From: Methylorubrum sp. B1-46
GTDB taxonomy: Bacteria; Pseudomonadota; Alphaproteobacteria; Rhizobiales; Beijerinckiaceae
Length of the DNA stretch: 64,000 nucleotides
Direction of reading: 5' to 3'
NCBI RefSeq assembly: GCF_021117295.1
Contig: NZ_CP088247.1
Coordinates: 2,805,001 to 2,869,000 of the forward strand
In this document: piece after piece, positions 36,652-47,336 of the stretch
Numbering within the stretch: the first letter of the stretch is position 1
How the letters are laid out: each line of letters starts with the position of its first letter
Position numbers and translations under genes: made by a program
Notes under the pieces: model-generated
What the model was told of the DNA's origin: nothing
The model's database searches: none
Seen by the model: the letters and a program-made list of their open reading frames with translations, nothing else

Positions 36652-36915
36652 ATGATCGCACGTCTCATCTCCGCAGCGGGCCTCACCGCCCTGCTCGTTG
36701 TTCCGGCCCTCGCGCAGGGACCGGCCCAGACCGGCACCGGTGGTGATCCGGCCTCGACCATCTACGCGCCCAACACCTCGCCCGTCGGCCGGACTATGCC
36801 GCCGGCCGGGGCCGGAGGAGCGCGCCGGGATTCAAACAATCCCGACCGCGAGACCGCCATGGAGCGGAAGGACGACAAGATCGACACCGGCATCTGCATC
36901 GGTTGCGACAAGTAG
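36652..36915 (+). CDS. Small exported protein with C-terminal CxxC (87 aa)
   Basis: This 87-residue protein starts at ATG 36652 with GGGAG upstream. A signal peptide (MIARLISAAGLTALLVVPAL, AQ cleavage) is followed by a Gly/Pro/Thr-rich segment and a charged tail ending TGICIGCDK, with a CIGC motif at the extreme C-terminus. The motif could bind a metal or form a disulfide. I do not recognise the family. It is convergent with ccmB. Confidence 0.6.
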   Translation: MIARLISAAGLTALLVVPALAQGPAQTGTGGDPASTIYAPNTSPVGRTMPPAGAGGARRDSNNPDRETAMERKDDKIDTGICIGCDK

Positions 36916-36950
36916 GCGAAGCCCGCGAGCGGCTGCAGGCGGTGCCGTTG

Positions 36951-37625
36951 TCACTCCGACCAGCGCAGGGCGGCGGCGGCAGCCAGGGTGCCGACCACCG
37001 CCGCGATCAGGCTTAAAGCGGCCAGCACCGCGAGCGGTGTCGCGAAGGGCACCGTGCCGCCGAGGGCGGCCTCGGCCGACGAGACGCCGAAGATCAGGGT
37101 CGGAATCATCAGCGGTAGCACGATGATCGCCAGGATCAGGCCACCGCGGCGGATGGTGGCCGTGAGGGCCGCGCCGACCGCCCCGATGAAGGCCAGGGCC
37201 GGCGTGCCCAGCGCGAGCGTCAGTGCCGTGGCGCCCATAGCTTTCGGCGAAAGGGCGACCAGCAATCCGAACAGCGGAGAGGCGAGCGCCAGCGGCAGCC
37301 CGGTGGTGAGCCAGGAGGCGAGCACCTTGGCCAGCACCACCAGTTCCAGGGGAACGGCGGCACCGGTCATCAGGTCGAGGGAGCCGTCCTCCTCGTCCGA
37401 TTGAAACAATCGGTCGAGCCCGATCAGGGTGGCGAGCACGGCCGAGAGCCACAGGATCGCTGGGCCGATCCGCGAGAGCAGCTTCAGATCCGGCCCGAGG
37501 GCGAAGGGCACCAGCACCACGATCATCAGGAAGAAGACCAGCGACAGTGCGCCCGAGCCGCCGACACGGGCGGCGAGCTTCAGATCACGGGCAAGCAGGG
37601 CGGAGAATGCGCGAATCACAGCCAC
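36951..37625 (-). CDS. ccmB: Heme exporter membrane protein CcmB
   Basis: CcmB is the permease of the CcmAB ABC complex that drives release of holo-CcmE in cytochrome c maturation. The 224-residue protein has six membrane helices, with the family opening FSALLARDLKLAARVGGSGA and IGLDRLFQSDEEDGSLDLM near residue 68. It overlaps ccmA by 10 bases. Confidence 0.93.
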   Translation of the reverse strand: MAVIRAFSALLARDLKLAARVGGSGALSLVFFLMIVVLVPFALGPDLKLLSRIGPAILWLSAVLATLIGLDRLFQSDEEDGSLDLMTGAAVPLELVVLAKVLASWLTTGLPLALASPLFGLLVALSPKAMGATALTLALGTPALAFIGAVGAALTATIRRGGLILAIIVLPLMIPTLIFGVSSAEAALGGTVPFATPLAVLAALSLIAAVVGTLAAAAALRWSE

Positions 37626-38263
37626 TCCTCTGCAGCGAACGCGTCCTCGACCGCGGCCGGAGCGGTGACGGGTCCGATGCGCAGCTCGCGGGCATCTTCG
37701 AGGCCGAGGGCTTGGTGCGTTGCAGCAATCACGAGGCCGCCCTCCGCGCGGTGGTGCTGCATCAGGCCGGCGAGCACGCCTTGCGAGGCGAGGTCGAGGG
37801 CGGCGGTCGGCTCGTCGAGAAGCCAGAGCGGGCGGCGACAGACAAGGAGCCGAGCCAGCGCCACCCGTCGCCTTTGTCCCGCGGAGAGGTAGCCCACCGG
37901 CAACCGCGCCACGTGCGGCAGGCCCATCGCCGCCAGAGCCTGCACTGGAGAGGCGGCTGGGTGACCGAGAAGGTCGCGGGCAAATTCAAGGTTCTCCGCA
38001 GCCGTCAGTGCCGATTTCAGCCCGTCTCGGTGACCGACGACGTGAAGGCATTCCGGCAGGGTGGCCTCGCCGATGCCCTCGCCGCGGATCGCGCCGGCAT
38101 CGGGTTTGAGGCGGCCGGACAGCATCGTCAGCAGGCTCGATTTGCCGGCGCCGTTTCGTCCGGTCACCATCAGCCCTTCGCCGGGGCCGACGGCGAAGGA
38201 GAGCCCGGCGAAGATCCGGCGCCCCGAACGGCGGCAGGCGAGATTCTCGACGATCAACCGCAC
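37616..38263 (-). CDS. ccmA: Cytochrome c biogenesis ATPase CcmA
   Basis: CcmA is the ATPase subunit of the CcmAB complex. I take the GTG at 38263 (RLIVENLACRRSGRRIFAGL), giving 215 residues. Walker A is GRNGAGKSSL, signature LSAGQRRRVALARLL, and Walker B LWLLDEPTAALD. The frame is open upstream for 59 more codons of non-family sequence. ccmC, ccmD and ccmG are about 15 kb away. Confidence 0.93.
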   Translation of the reverse strand: MRLIVENLACRRSGRRIFAGLSFAVGPGEGLMVTGRNGAGKSSLLTMLSGRLKPDAGAIRGEGIGEATLPECLHVVGHRDGLKSALTAAENLEFARDLLGHPAASPVQALAAMGLPHVARLPVGYLSAGQRRRVALARLLVCRRPLWLLDEPTAALDLASQGVLAGLMQHHRAEGGLVIAATHQALGLEDARELRIGPVTAPAAVEDAFAAEEWL

Positions 38264-38978
38264 GGATCGGCCTTGGGTGAGGGGAGGGTCCGCACGTCTC
38301 GTCTTCGTCCCGAGGAAAGCTGGATAGACCGCCCGCGATACGAGAGGCGGTTCGAGGCCGGATCGCTTCGGCGATCCGACGGCTTGCGGCCTATAGCCGA
38401 TCGTTTCGCGGCGCGCGAACCGTACGCCTCTCCGGCGCAAGGGTTTCGCGGTTCCCGGTGGCGGATTCGCAGGACTGATTGTCAGAGCTTCCGAGCAGCC
38501 GCCGGTCGATCGAGGAGGAAGCGACCCGCGATCCCGCCGCTCTGGCCGGCCGCGGGTGGTTGGAGGCCCGGCTCGCCCACCTCACGCTCCATCGGCGCGA
38601 CGCATTCCGGGCGGCTTTGCGCCGATGCGGTGCCTTCGCCGGGGTGGCTGACCGAGCGGCTTTTGCACGGCACTCGGAGCTGGAATGTCAGGCGCGCGGC
38701 TGTGTCATCGGGCCAGTAGCGGCCAATTTCGAAACGTTCTATAGACCGGTTCAGGCTGCGCCGCGCGATCATTCAAGGGCGTCCAAACCGCCCCTCGCGC
38801 ACCATCCTGAGTGTCATTCGCGGGCCTCCCGGCCGCCGGGAGATCCCCGAGGGCACTCGCTACCCGGGCACCCCCGGGGCGGCGCGCGCTCCTTGGAGCG
38901 CATCCGGCCGAACACCTCTCGTGGTGCAGGTTATGCCTGCTCCGTGTTCGCTAACGCCAGCTCAGGATCCGACTCGCC
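38264..38978. other. Long divergent region between ccmA and acnA
   Basis: This 715-base gap is the longest in the window. Overlapping frames on both strands (for example 38479-39108 plus) are arginine-rich and run into acnA out of frame; none looks real. The last 200 bases contain short hairpins such as CTCCCGG-CCG-CCGGGAG at 38825-38841 and must hold the acnA promoter. Confidence 0.4.
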
Positions 38979-41687
<2,709 letters not shown>

Positions 41688-41712
41688 CCATCCGTCGTTT
41701 CGGCGACCGAAG

Positions 41713-41741
41713 AGCCTCTCCCGCAAGGGAGGGGCTTTTTT
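41713..41741 (+). terminator. Intrinsic terminator after acnA
   Basis: AGCCTCTCCC and GGGAGGGGCT form a 10-bp stem with one mismatch, followed by TTTTTTCG, 26 bases after the acnA stop. Confidence 0.85.
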
Positions 41742-41756
41742 CGTCGTTTCATCGAG

Positions 41757-42224
41757 ATGCGGGGGCGCGAGGCGAGGAAGACGCCTTCCGAGCGTATCCT
41801 CCTGGGCATCGGCTTCACCGTTCTCGTGATCCTCACTCCGGCAGGCGGACTCCTGCTGGCGGTCCCCTCCGTGATGAGGCCGAATCCCGCTTCGCGTCCG
41901 CCCTTGGCCGATGGGTTGCCGCAAGAACTGCGATCGACGGATCGAGCCTTCGCCAAGCGTGTCCTGACAGCCTTCCCGGTCGGATCGCCGGAGGCCGATC
42001 TTCTTCGGACCCGCGACGCGCAAGGTCTCCGGGGCCGCGGCATCGAGGGGCGACGATCAAGTTTCGTCCAGCAGGCATTTCCCTGCCAGCATACTTGGAG
42101 CATCGACTGGATCGCGGACAACGAGGGTCGGATTGCCGAAGATAAAGGCGAATCACGATGCGGTTTGCCTCTGAGACGTCTGGTATCCCCACAGGCTTTG
42201 CCGGCTCCGGCACCGCCGCTATAG
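41757..42224 (+). CDS. Uncharacterised membrane-anchored protein (155 aa)
   Basis: This 155-residue protein has an N-terminal membrane anchor (ILLGIGFTVLVILTPAGGLLLA) and a soluble part with FPVGSPEADLLRTRDAQGL near residue 75 and FPCQHTWSIDWIADNEGRI near 112. These look like one compact folded domain. The last 25 residues (PLRRLVSPQALPAPAPPL) look out of character, so a frameshift near the C-terminus is possible. No known family recognised. Confidence 0.6.
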   Translation: MRGREARKTPSERILLGIGFTVLVILTPAGGLLLAVPSVMRPNPASRPPLADGLPQELRSTDRAFAKRVLTAFPVGSPEADLLRTRDAQGLRGRGIEGRRSSFVQQAFPCQHTWSIDWIADNEGRIAEDKGESRCGLPLRRLVSPQALPAPAPPL

Positions 42225-42284
42225 CCGAGTGATCGAGCCCCAGCCCTGATCCCGGACCGGGTGCTCGCCCTGGAGACGACGGCC

Positions 42285-42584
42285 ATGATTCTGGAAATCG
42301 CGCAGATCGACGTAAAGCCCGGTTCGGAGGCCGCGTTCGAGAGCGGCATCGCCCAGGCTGCTGAAATCTTCCGCGCTGCCGCAGGGTGCCGCAGCTTCGC
42401 TGTGCGCCGCTCGATCGAGAAGCCGCAGCGCTATCGCCTGCTGATCGAATGGGAGACCCTTGAAGCGCATACGCGGGACTTCACAGGCTCCGACGCCTGG
42501 AAGGCATACCGGTCGCTGGTCTCGGACACGTTCGAGAGCGCGCCCCAAGTCGAGCACACCGAACTGACGCTCAACGGCTTCTGA
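42285..42584 (+). CDS. Antibiotic biosynthesis monooxygenase (ABM) family protein
   Basis: This 99-residue protein has a dimeric alpha/beta ferredoxin-like ABM domain: MILEIAQIDVKPGSEAAFES, the core ACCRSFAVRR-like stretch (AGCRSFAVRRSIEKPQRYRL), and a helical EWETLEAHTRDF. Members degrade heme or quinones or have unknown roles. It sits 23 bases upstream of the zeta-GST gene on the same strand and may be cotranscribed. Confidence 0.82.
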   Translation: MILEIAQIDVKPGSEAAFESGIAQAAEIFRAAAGCRSFAVRRSIEKPQRYRLLIEWETLEAHTRDFTGSDAWKAYRSLVSDTFESAPQVEHTELTLNGF

Positions 42585-42607
42585 GCCGAGAGAGGGACGA
42601 TCCGGCC

Positions 42608-43255
42608 ATGAAGATGTACGGCAACTGGCGCTCTGCAGCGGCCTTCCGCGTGCGCATCGCGATGAACCTCAAGGGGATCGCCTACGAGGAGATCTTCCTC
42701 GACCTCGATGCCGGTGACCAGTTCAAGCCGGACTTCCTGGCGATCAATCCGCAGGGGGCCGTGCCTGCCTTGTTCGACGGCGACGGGCCGCCCCTGACCC
42801 AGTCGTTGGCGATCCTCGACTATCTCGAGGAGACGCAGGCAGGCGTGAAGCTGCTTCCCACAGAGCCTCGGGCGCGCGCCCGTGCCCGCTCCCTGGCCCA
42901 GGTGGTGGCGTGCGACACCCACCCCCTCTACGTACCGCGGGTGCGCACGTTCCTGATGGAGAATTATGGCCTGCCGCGCGAGAGAATGCTCGAATTCCTG
43001 CGCAACGCCTTCACCTCGGGCCTGAAGGTGCTGGAGACCCGGCTCTCGACGGAGGAGGGCACCGGCCGCTTCTGCCAGGGCGACGCGGTGAGTCACGCCG
43101 ACCTCTGTCTCGTCAGCCTTTGGGTCGGCACCGGCATCTTCGGGATCGAGACCGATCCCTATCCCACGGTCCGCCGCATCGCCGAAACGGTGTTGGCCCT
43201 CGACGCCGTGGTCCGCGCCCATCCCCTCCGGCAACCGGGCGCACCGACCAGCTAG
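42608..43255 (+). CDS. maiA: Zeta-class glutathione S-transferase / maleylacetoacetate isomerase
   Basis: This 215-residue protein has the zeta-class signature KMYGNWRSAAAFRVRIAMNL with the catalytic S-x-x-x-x-x-R motif near residues 9-15, and INPQGAVPALFDGD near 51. The C-terminal helical domain contains CQGDAVSHADLCLV near 157. Maleylacetoacetate isomerase converts maleylacetoacetate to fumarylacetoacetate in tyrosine breakdown; relatives act on other substrates. No hmgA or fahA is nearby, so the exact substrate is inferred. Confidence 0.85.
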   Translation: MKMYGNWRSAAAFRVRIAMNLKGIAYEEIFLDLDAGDQFKPDFLAINPQGAVPALFDGDGPPLTQSLAILDYLEETQAGVKLLPTEPRARARARSLAQVVACDTHPLYVPRVRTFLMENYGLPRERMLEFLRNAFTSGLKVLETRLSTEEGTGRFCQGDAVSHADLCLVSLWVGTGIFGIETDPYPTVRRIAETVLALDAVVRAHPLRQPGAPTS

Positions 43256-43274
43256 AATCAAGTGACCGGTACGT

Positions 43275-43426
43275 CAAAAATATTTTTGCAATCACGCCTC
43301 TGTGTCTTGTCAAACTTGCACCCCACCTCCGCTGCGAACGGGTGGGTTCTTGAAGGGTTGCTGTTGTAAGATCATTCCAAACTGAAGCGCCGCCGATCGA
43401 GGCGGCCCTTTTTCTTCGAGGTGGGG
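43275..43426 (+). promoter_or_regulatory. Structured leader of ndh with sequence complementary to its ribosome site
   Basis: A perfect CAAAAATATTTTTG palindrome lies at 43275-43288. CCCCACCTC at 43321-43329 is exactly complementary to GAGGTGGGG at 43418-43426, the ribosome-site region. It can alternatively pair with GGTGGG at 43341-43346. A terminator-like hairpin GCCGCC-N6-GGCGGC followed by CCTTTTT lies between (43389-43415). Confidence 0.45.
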
Positions 43427-43431
43427 CGAGG

Positions 43432-44763
43432 ATGGTTCCGAGCGAAACGGTCACGGATCTGCACAAGATCGTCGTGGTGGGAGGAGGGGCGGCCGGCCTG
43501 GAGTTGGTGACCAAGCTCGGCAACAAATACGGCAAGCGCGGCAAGGCCCACGTCACGCTGGTGGATCGCGCCCGCACGCACATCTGGAAGCCGTTGCTGC
43601 ACGAGGTTGCCGCTGGTTCACTCGATGTCGGCCATCACGCCGTCGATTACCTGCACCACGCCCACGCCAACCACTTCCGCTACCGAATCGGCGAGATGAC
43701 GGGGCTCGACCGTGAGAAGCGGGTGATCCATCTCGCCGCCAGCCGCGACAGCGAGGGGCGTGAGGTCACGCCTGTGCGAGCGATTTCCTACGATACGCTG
43801 ATCCTGGCGGTGGGCTCCACCACCAACGATTTCGGCACGCCGGGCGTCGCCGAGTACGCCATCGCCCTCGACACCAAGGAGCAGGCGCTGCGCTTTCACC
43901 AGCGCCTCGTCAACGGCATGCTGCGGGCGCACACGCAGGAGGGGCCGGTGCGTCCCGGCCAGCTCCACGTGACGGTGATCGGCGCGGGCGCAACCGGGAC
44001 GGAACTGGCGGCGGAACTGCACCGCACCACCCGCGAGGTCGCCCGCACCGGCCTCGACCGGATCGATCCGGCCAAGGATCTCAAGATCACCCTGGTGGAA
44101 GCCGCCGACCGCATCCTGCCCGCGGTGCCGCAGCGCCTGGCCGCGGAAGTGATGGGGCAGCTCGCCAAGATCGGCGTCGAGGTGCGGGTGCAGGCCCGTG
44201 TCACCGAGGTGCGGGCCGACGGCGTTCAGCTTGCCGACGGCGGCTTCATCCCGTCCGAACTGGTGGTCTGGGCTGCCGGCGTGAAGGGTCCTGCCTTCCT
44301 GAAGGATCTCGGCGGTCTCGAGAGCACCCGCAACAATCAACTCGTCGTCACGCCGACGCTGCAGACCTCCCGCGATCCGGACATCTTCGCCATCGGCGAT
44401 TGCGCCTACCTCGTGGAGGAGGGCTCGCAGACGCCGATCCCGCCGCGGGCCCAGGCGGCCCACCAGCAGGCCTCGCACCTGTACGGGCAGATGGCGAACC
44501 GTCTCGCGGGCCGACCGCTGAAGCCATTCAAGTACCGCGACTTCGGTTCGCTCGTCTCGCTTGGCGAGTACACTGCGGTCGGCAACCTGATGGGCTTCAT
44601 TCAGGGAAGGAACATGTTCATCGCCGGGCTCTTCGCCCGCTTGATGTACCGTTCGCTCTACAAGATGCACGAGACGGCGGTGAACGGTTGGTGGAAGACC
44701 AGCCTCGACGCCCTGGCACGCGCTCTGACCCGGCGCACCGAACCGCGCGTAAAGCTGCACTGA
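43432..44763 (+). CDS. ndh: Type II NADH dehydrogenase (NDH-2)
   Basis: This 443-residue FAD protein oxidises NADH and passes electrons to quinone without pumping protons. It has the N-terminal FAD fold IVVVGGGAAGLELVTKLG at residue 10, the NDH-2 pattern WKPLLHEVAAGSLDVGHHAV near 45, a second fold VIGAGATGTELAAEL near 183, and DIFAIGDCAYL near 317. The C-terminus has the hydrophobic membrane-associating FIAGLFARLMYRSLY. The start at 43432 follows a GA/GG-rich ribosome site. A structured leader lies upstream. Confidence 0.92.
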   Translation: MVPSETVTDLHKIVVVGGGAAGLELVTKLGNKYGKRGKAHVTLVDRARTHIWKPLLHEVAAGSLDVGHHAVDYLHHAHANHFRYRIGEMTGLDREKRVIHLAASRDSEGREVTPVRAISYDTLILAVGSTTNDFGTPGVAEYAIALDTKEQALRFHQRLVNGMLRAHTQEGPVRPGQLHVTVIGAGATGTELAAELHRTTREVARTGLDRIDPAKDLKITLVEAADRILPAVPQRLAAEVMGQLAKIGVEVRVQARVTEVRADGVQLADGGFIPSELVVWAAGVKGPAFLKDLGGLESTRNNQLVVTPTLQTSRDPDIFAIGDCAYLVEEGSQTPIPPRAQAAHQQASHLYGQMANRLAGRPLKPFKYRDFGSLVSLGEYTAVGNLMGFIQGRNMFIAGLFARLMYRSLYKMHETAVNGWWKTSLDALARALTRRTEPRVKLH

Positions 44764-44848
44764 CGAAAGGTTCGGCTTGATCCGGCGGAGGGGTGCGTCA
44801 TGTTCCCGTTCCGCCGGCCTGAAGAAAAAGCCGGCGTAAGGAGACGCC

Positions 44849-45175
44849 ATGATCCTCGTCAGCGTGATGTATCCGAGCGGCGCCGGCACCCGCTTCGACA
44901 TGGACTACTATCTCAACAAGCACATGCCGCTGGTCAGCGAGCGTTGGACCTCCAAGGGCCTGCACGACTACACGGTCGTGAAGGGCGTCGGCACCCCGGA
45001 CGGCGGCACGCCGCCCTATCAGGTGATGGCGCTGCTGCGTTTCGAATCCGCCGAGGCGTTCAAGGCCGCCGCGACGGCGGACGGACCGGAGATCTTCGGG
45101 GACATCCCGAACTTCACCGACACGCAGCCGGCGGTGCAGCTCAGCGACTTCGCGGCATCGGAAGTGAGAGGCTGA
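44849..45175 (+). CDS. EthD family protein
   Basis: This 108-residue protein has the EthD dimeric ferredoxin-like fold: VSVMYPSGAGTRFDMDYYLN at the N-terminus with NKHMPLVSERW following, and SAEAFKAAATADGPEIFGDI near 75. EthD-like proteins help or modulate ring-opening oxygenases and other reactions. It follows ndh by about 85 bases and its stop overlaps the next start. Confidence 0.88.
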   Translation: MILVSVMYPSGAGTRFDMDYYLNKHMPLVSERWTSKGLHDYTVVKGVGTPDGGTPPYQVMALLRFESAEAFKAAATADGPEIFGDIPNFTDTQPAVQLSDFAASEVRG

Positions 45176-45483
45176 TGATCGACATCATCAAGCAGATTCA
45201 GGACGCCAATCCGGCACTCGGCACGACGATCATCGTGCTGCGCTCCGACTCGCGGGCGCTCGCCGATCCGGCGACCCTGACGCCGGAGGCGAAGGCGTGG
45301 CTCGATGCAAAGGCGCCCGATGCCCGCCTGTCGCAGGAGACGGTGTTGCTCGCGCCCTATCCCGGCGCCGCACCGACGGAGCGCACCGTGACGGTGCTCG
45401 CTTTCTCCGACGCACGTCATCTGGCCGCCTTCGCCACCGCCTGGACCGGCGATCCGACGCTTGATGACGACGAGGCCGCCTGA
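45175..45483 (+). CDS. Uncharacterised protein coupled to EthD gene (102 aa)
   Basis: A 102-residue frame whose ATG overlaps the EthD stop (TGATG). It is soluble, reads MIDIIKQIQDANPALGTTII at the N-terminus, and has an alpha/beta pattern with no recognised motif. The tight coupling suggests it works with the EthD protein. A strong hairpin follows the stop. Confidence 0.7.
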   Translation: MIDIIKQIQDANPALGTTIIVLRSDSRALADPATLTPEAKAWLDAKAPDARLSQETVLLAPYPGAAPTERTVTVLAFSDARHLAAFATAWTGDPTLDDDEAA

Positions 45484-45491
45484 TCGCTGAC

Positions 45492-45526
45492 GAGGCCGCC
45501 CCTGCCGGATCGGCAGGGGCGGCCTC
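45492..45526. terminator. Strong bidirectional terminator hairpin between convergent genes
   Basis: A perfect 16-bp stem (GAGGCCGCCCCTGCCG, GAT loop, its exact complement) fills the space between the 45175-45483 gene and the convergent chemoreceptor. It is followed by moderate T-content on the plus side (TTTCGGTTTG). Confidence 0.7.
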
Positions 45527-45556
45527 ACGGTTTCGGTTTGAACGGACGCTCGCGGC

Positions 45557-46930
45557 TCAGGCCGCTTCGATGATCCGTGCCGCGGCCTCGGCCATGTCCT
45601 TCATCGCCGCATTCGCGGCTTGGTAGGCCGGCGTTCCGACATCCCAGTTGTTCTGGGCGATCGCCTTGACCATCCGCTCGGCCTCTTCGTGGGCCGTGGC
45701 CTCGGCCTTCAGGAACGCGTCCACCCATTGTCGGCGGACGGGGTCGGCGGTGAGACCCTGTGCAACCTGCCGGGCGGCGCGGTTGCGAAGCACGGCGGCG
45801 GCCGGATCGGCGGGCCCGGCGCCGAGGAGGATCGTCGCGAGCCCGCGCTTCCAAAGACCGAGATCGGCAGGCAGGCGCACCAACTCGTAGTGGCCAAGCC
45901 CGCTCGCATCCGCCAGCGCCGTCTGTGCCAGAGTCTCGGCTTTGACCAGGCGCTTGGTGATGCTGTCGATCTCGGTGCGGGTCTTGGCCGCCTTCGCGGC
46001 GATGTTCTGAACGCTGCTCGAAATCTCCGCCGTCGCGCTGCTCTGCTGCGTGATGGCTGCGGCCAGCGCCGTGGTCATCTCGCTCGTGCGCGCGATCTGC
46101 TCGGCCGCGCCCTCGACGCGGGTTCCCAGGCTGTCGACCACGGAGCTGCCGGTCGAGACCGCCGAACGGCTCTCTTCGACGGCACGGGCGATCTGGCTCA
46201 TCTCGCCCTGAAGCGTGTGGAGCCAGGTGCGGATCTGCTCGGTCGAGCGGGCGGTCTGCCCGGAGAGCGACTTCACCTCGGCCGCGACGACCGAGAAGCC
46301 GCGGCCCGCCTCGCCGGCGCGCGCCGCCTCGATGGTGGCGTTGAGCGCCAGCAGGTTCGTCTGACTGGAGATCGTGGCGATGGTGCCCGCCATCGTGCCG
46401 ATCTCGGCGATGGCGTTCTGGAGCAACTGAAGCCGCTCATCGATCTGATGCGTGCGATCGCGGATCGAATCCATTGCCGAGCGGGCATTACCAACGTCGG
46501 ACATGCAGGCGGCCATCGCCTCGCGCGCCTGCGCGGCGCTAGAGCCGGCAGCCTCCGACGTCTCGGCGACCTCCGCGATGGATGCCCCCATCTCCTCGAT
46601 GGCGCTCGCGATCGTCTGCGTGGCCTGCGCGACCTCGCCGACATCGTAGGTCGTCCAGCCGATGTTGATGGCGCCTTCCGAGGCTTCCCGGGCGATGGCG
46701 GCGATATGACTCCGCTCGGCACGCAGCCCGTGATTCTGAGCACGCTCGAGCTCGCTCAGGGCGACGTCCAACGCACCCCCCGGTGCGGTGGACACATCGA
46801 GCGCAGCACGATCCGCCAAGCGCTTGAGCGCGCCGATCAGGCGCGCCTCATCAGACGTTCCGGCGGGCGGAACGTCGGGTGTGACAGATGCGGACGGTCC
46901 GGCATTGCGGCCGAGCTTGAAAGACAGCAT
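45557..46930 (-). CDS. Soluble methyl-accepting chemotaxis-type signal transducer with C-terminal helical domain
   Basis: This 457-residue protein has no membrane segment. Residues 70-340 form a chemoreceptor coiled coil with the conserved hairpin tip [20 protein letters not shown] and [15 protein letters not shown] near 187-227. The C-terminal 110 residues ([14 protein letters not shown] and [20 protein letters not shown]) look like a chemoreceptor zinc-binding (CZB) fold in which most zinc ligands are replaced. The signal sensed is unknown. It is transcribed away from nadA. Confidence 0.85.
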   Translation of the reverse strand: MLSFKLGRNAGPSASVTPDVPPAGTSDEARLIGALKRLADRAALDVSTAPGGALDVALSELERAQNHGLRAERSHIAAIAREASEGAINIGWTTYDVGEVAQATQTIASAIEEMGASIAEVAETSEAAGSSAAQAREAMAACMSDVGNARSAMDSIRDRTHQIDERLQLLQNAIAEIGTMAGTIATISSQTNLLALNATIEAARAGEAGRGFSVVAAEVKSLSGQTARSTEQIRTWLHTLQGEMSQIARAVEESRSAVSTGSSVVDSLGTRVEGAAEQIARTSEMTTALAAAITQQSSATAEISSSVQNIAAKAAKTRTEIDSITKRLVKAETLAQTALADASGLGHYELVRLPADLGLWKRGLATILLGAGPADPAAAVLRNRAARQVAQGLTADPVRRQWVDAFLKAEATAHEEAERMVKAIAQNNWDVGTPAYQAANAAMKDMAEAAARIIEAA

Positions 46931-47336
46931 GGCGTTAGAGGACCCCCACGTTCTTCTTTGTCACTTATTGCGAACGGCGGACCCAAGATCGTTGTTCTTG
47001 GTAATCGTTGCTCACCCGCCGGTTGAATCTCGGATAGGTAGAAAGCCTTTCGTAGCGATGACCAGGATGATGACTCGGCGGGAGTTAACACCGGCTTTCA
47101 ATGATCGCTTAGGTGGCGAATGGCTTACCGATTAGGCCGGCCCATGGGCTTTTGAAACTCTTATGCTTCGTGCGGCTGCGAAGATCGGCCCCGAGCTCGG
47201 ACGTGAGATGTGCGGATGCAGCGAAAGTGTTGCGTCGCAAAAACGTTATGCTCACTCTCAGCATATCTGGACAACGAGGATTGCCACCCCTAAGTTAGGC
47301 GGCGCAATGCTCATTTTGAGCATAAAGGAGACCGCG
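46931..47336. promoter_or_regulatory. Divergent promoter region of chemoreceptor and nadA with two operator palindromes
   Basis: This 406-base region lies between divergent genes. It contains ATGCTCACTCTCAGCAT at 47248-47264 (imperfect) and ATGCTCA-TTT-TGAGCAT at 47307-47323 (perfect). The second is 13 bases before the nadA start and 2 bases before its AAGGAG ribosome site. Such TGAGCAT palindromes are the type recognised by NadQ-like regulators of nad genes in alphaproteobacteria. A TTAAC half-site near 47086 is not a full CtrA box. Confidence 0.6.

Noticed and set aside
47080..47095. TTAAC motif upstream of nadA considered as a CtrA box
   Set aside because: Only one half-site is present; no second TTAA at the seven-base spacing.
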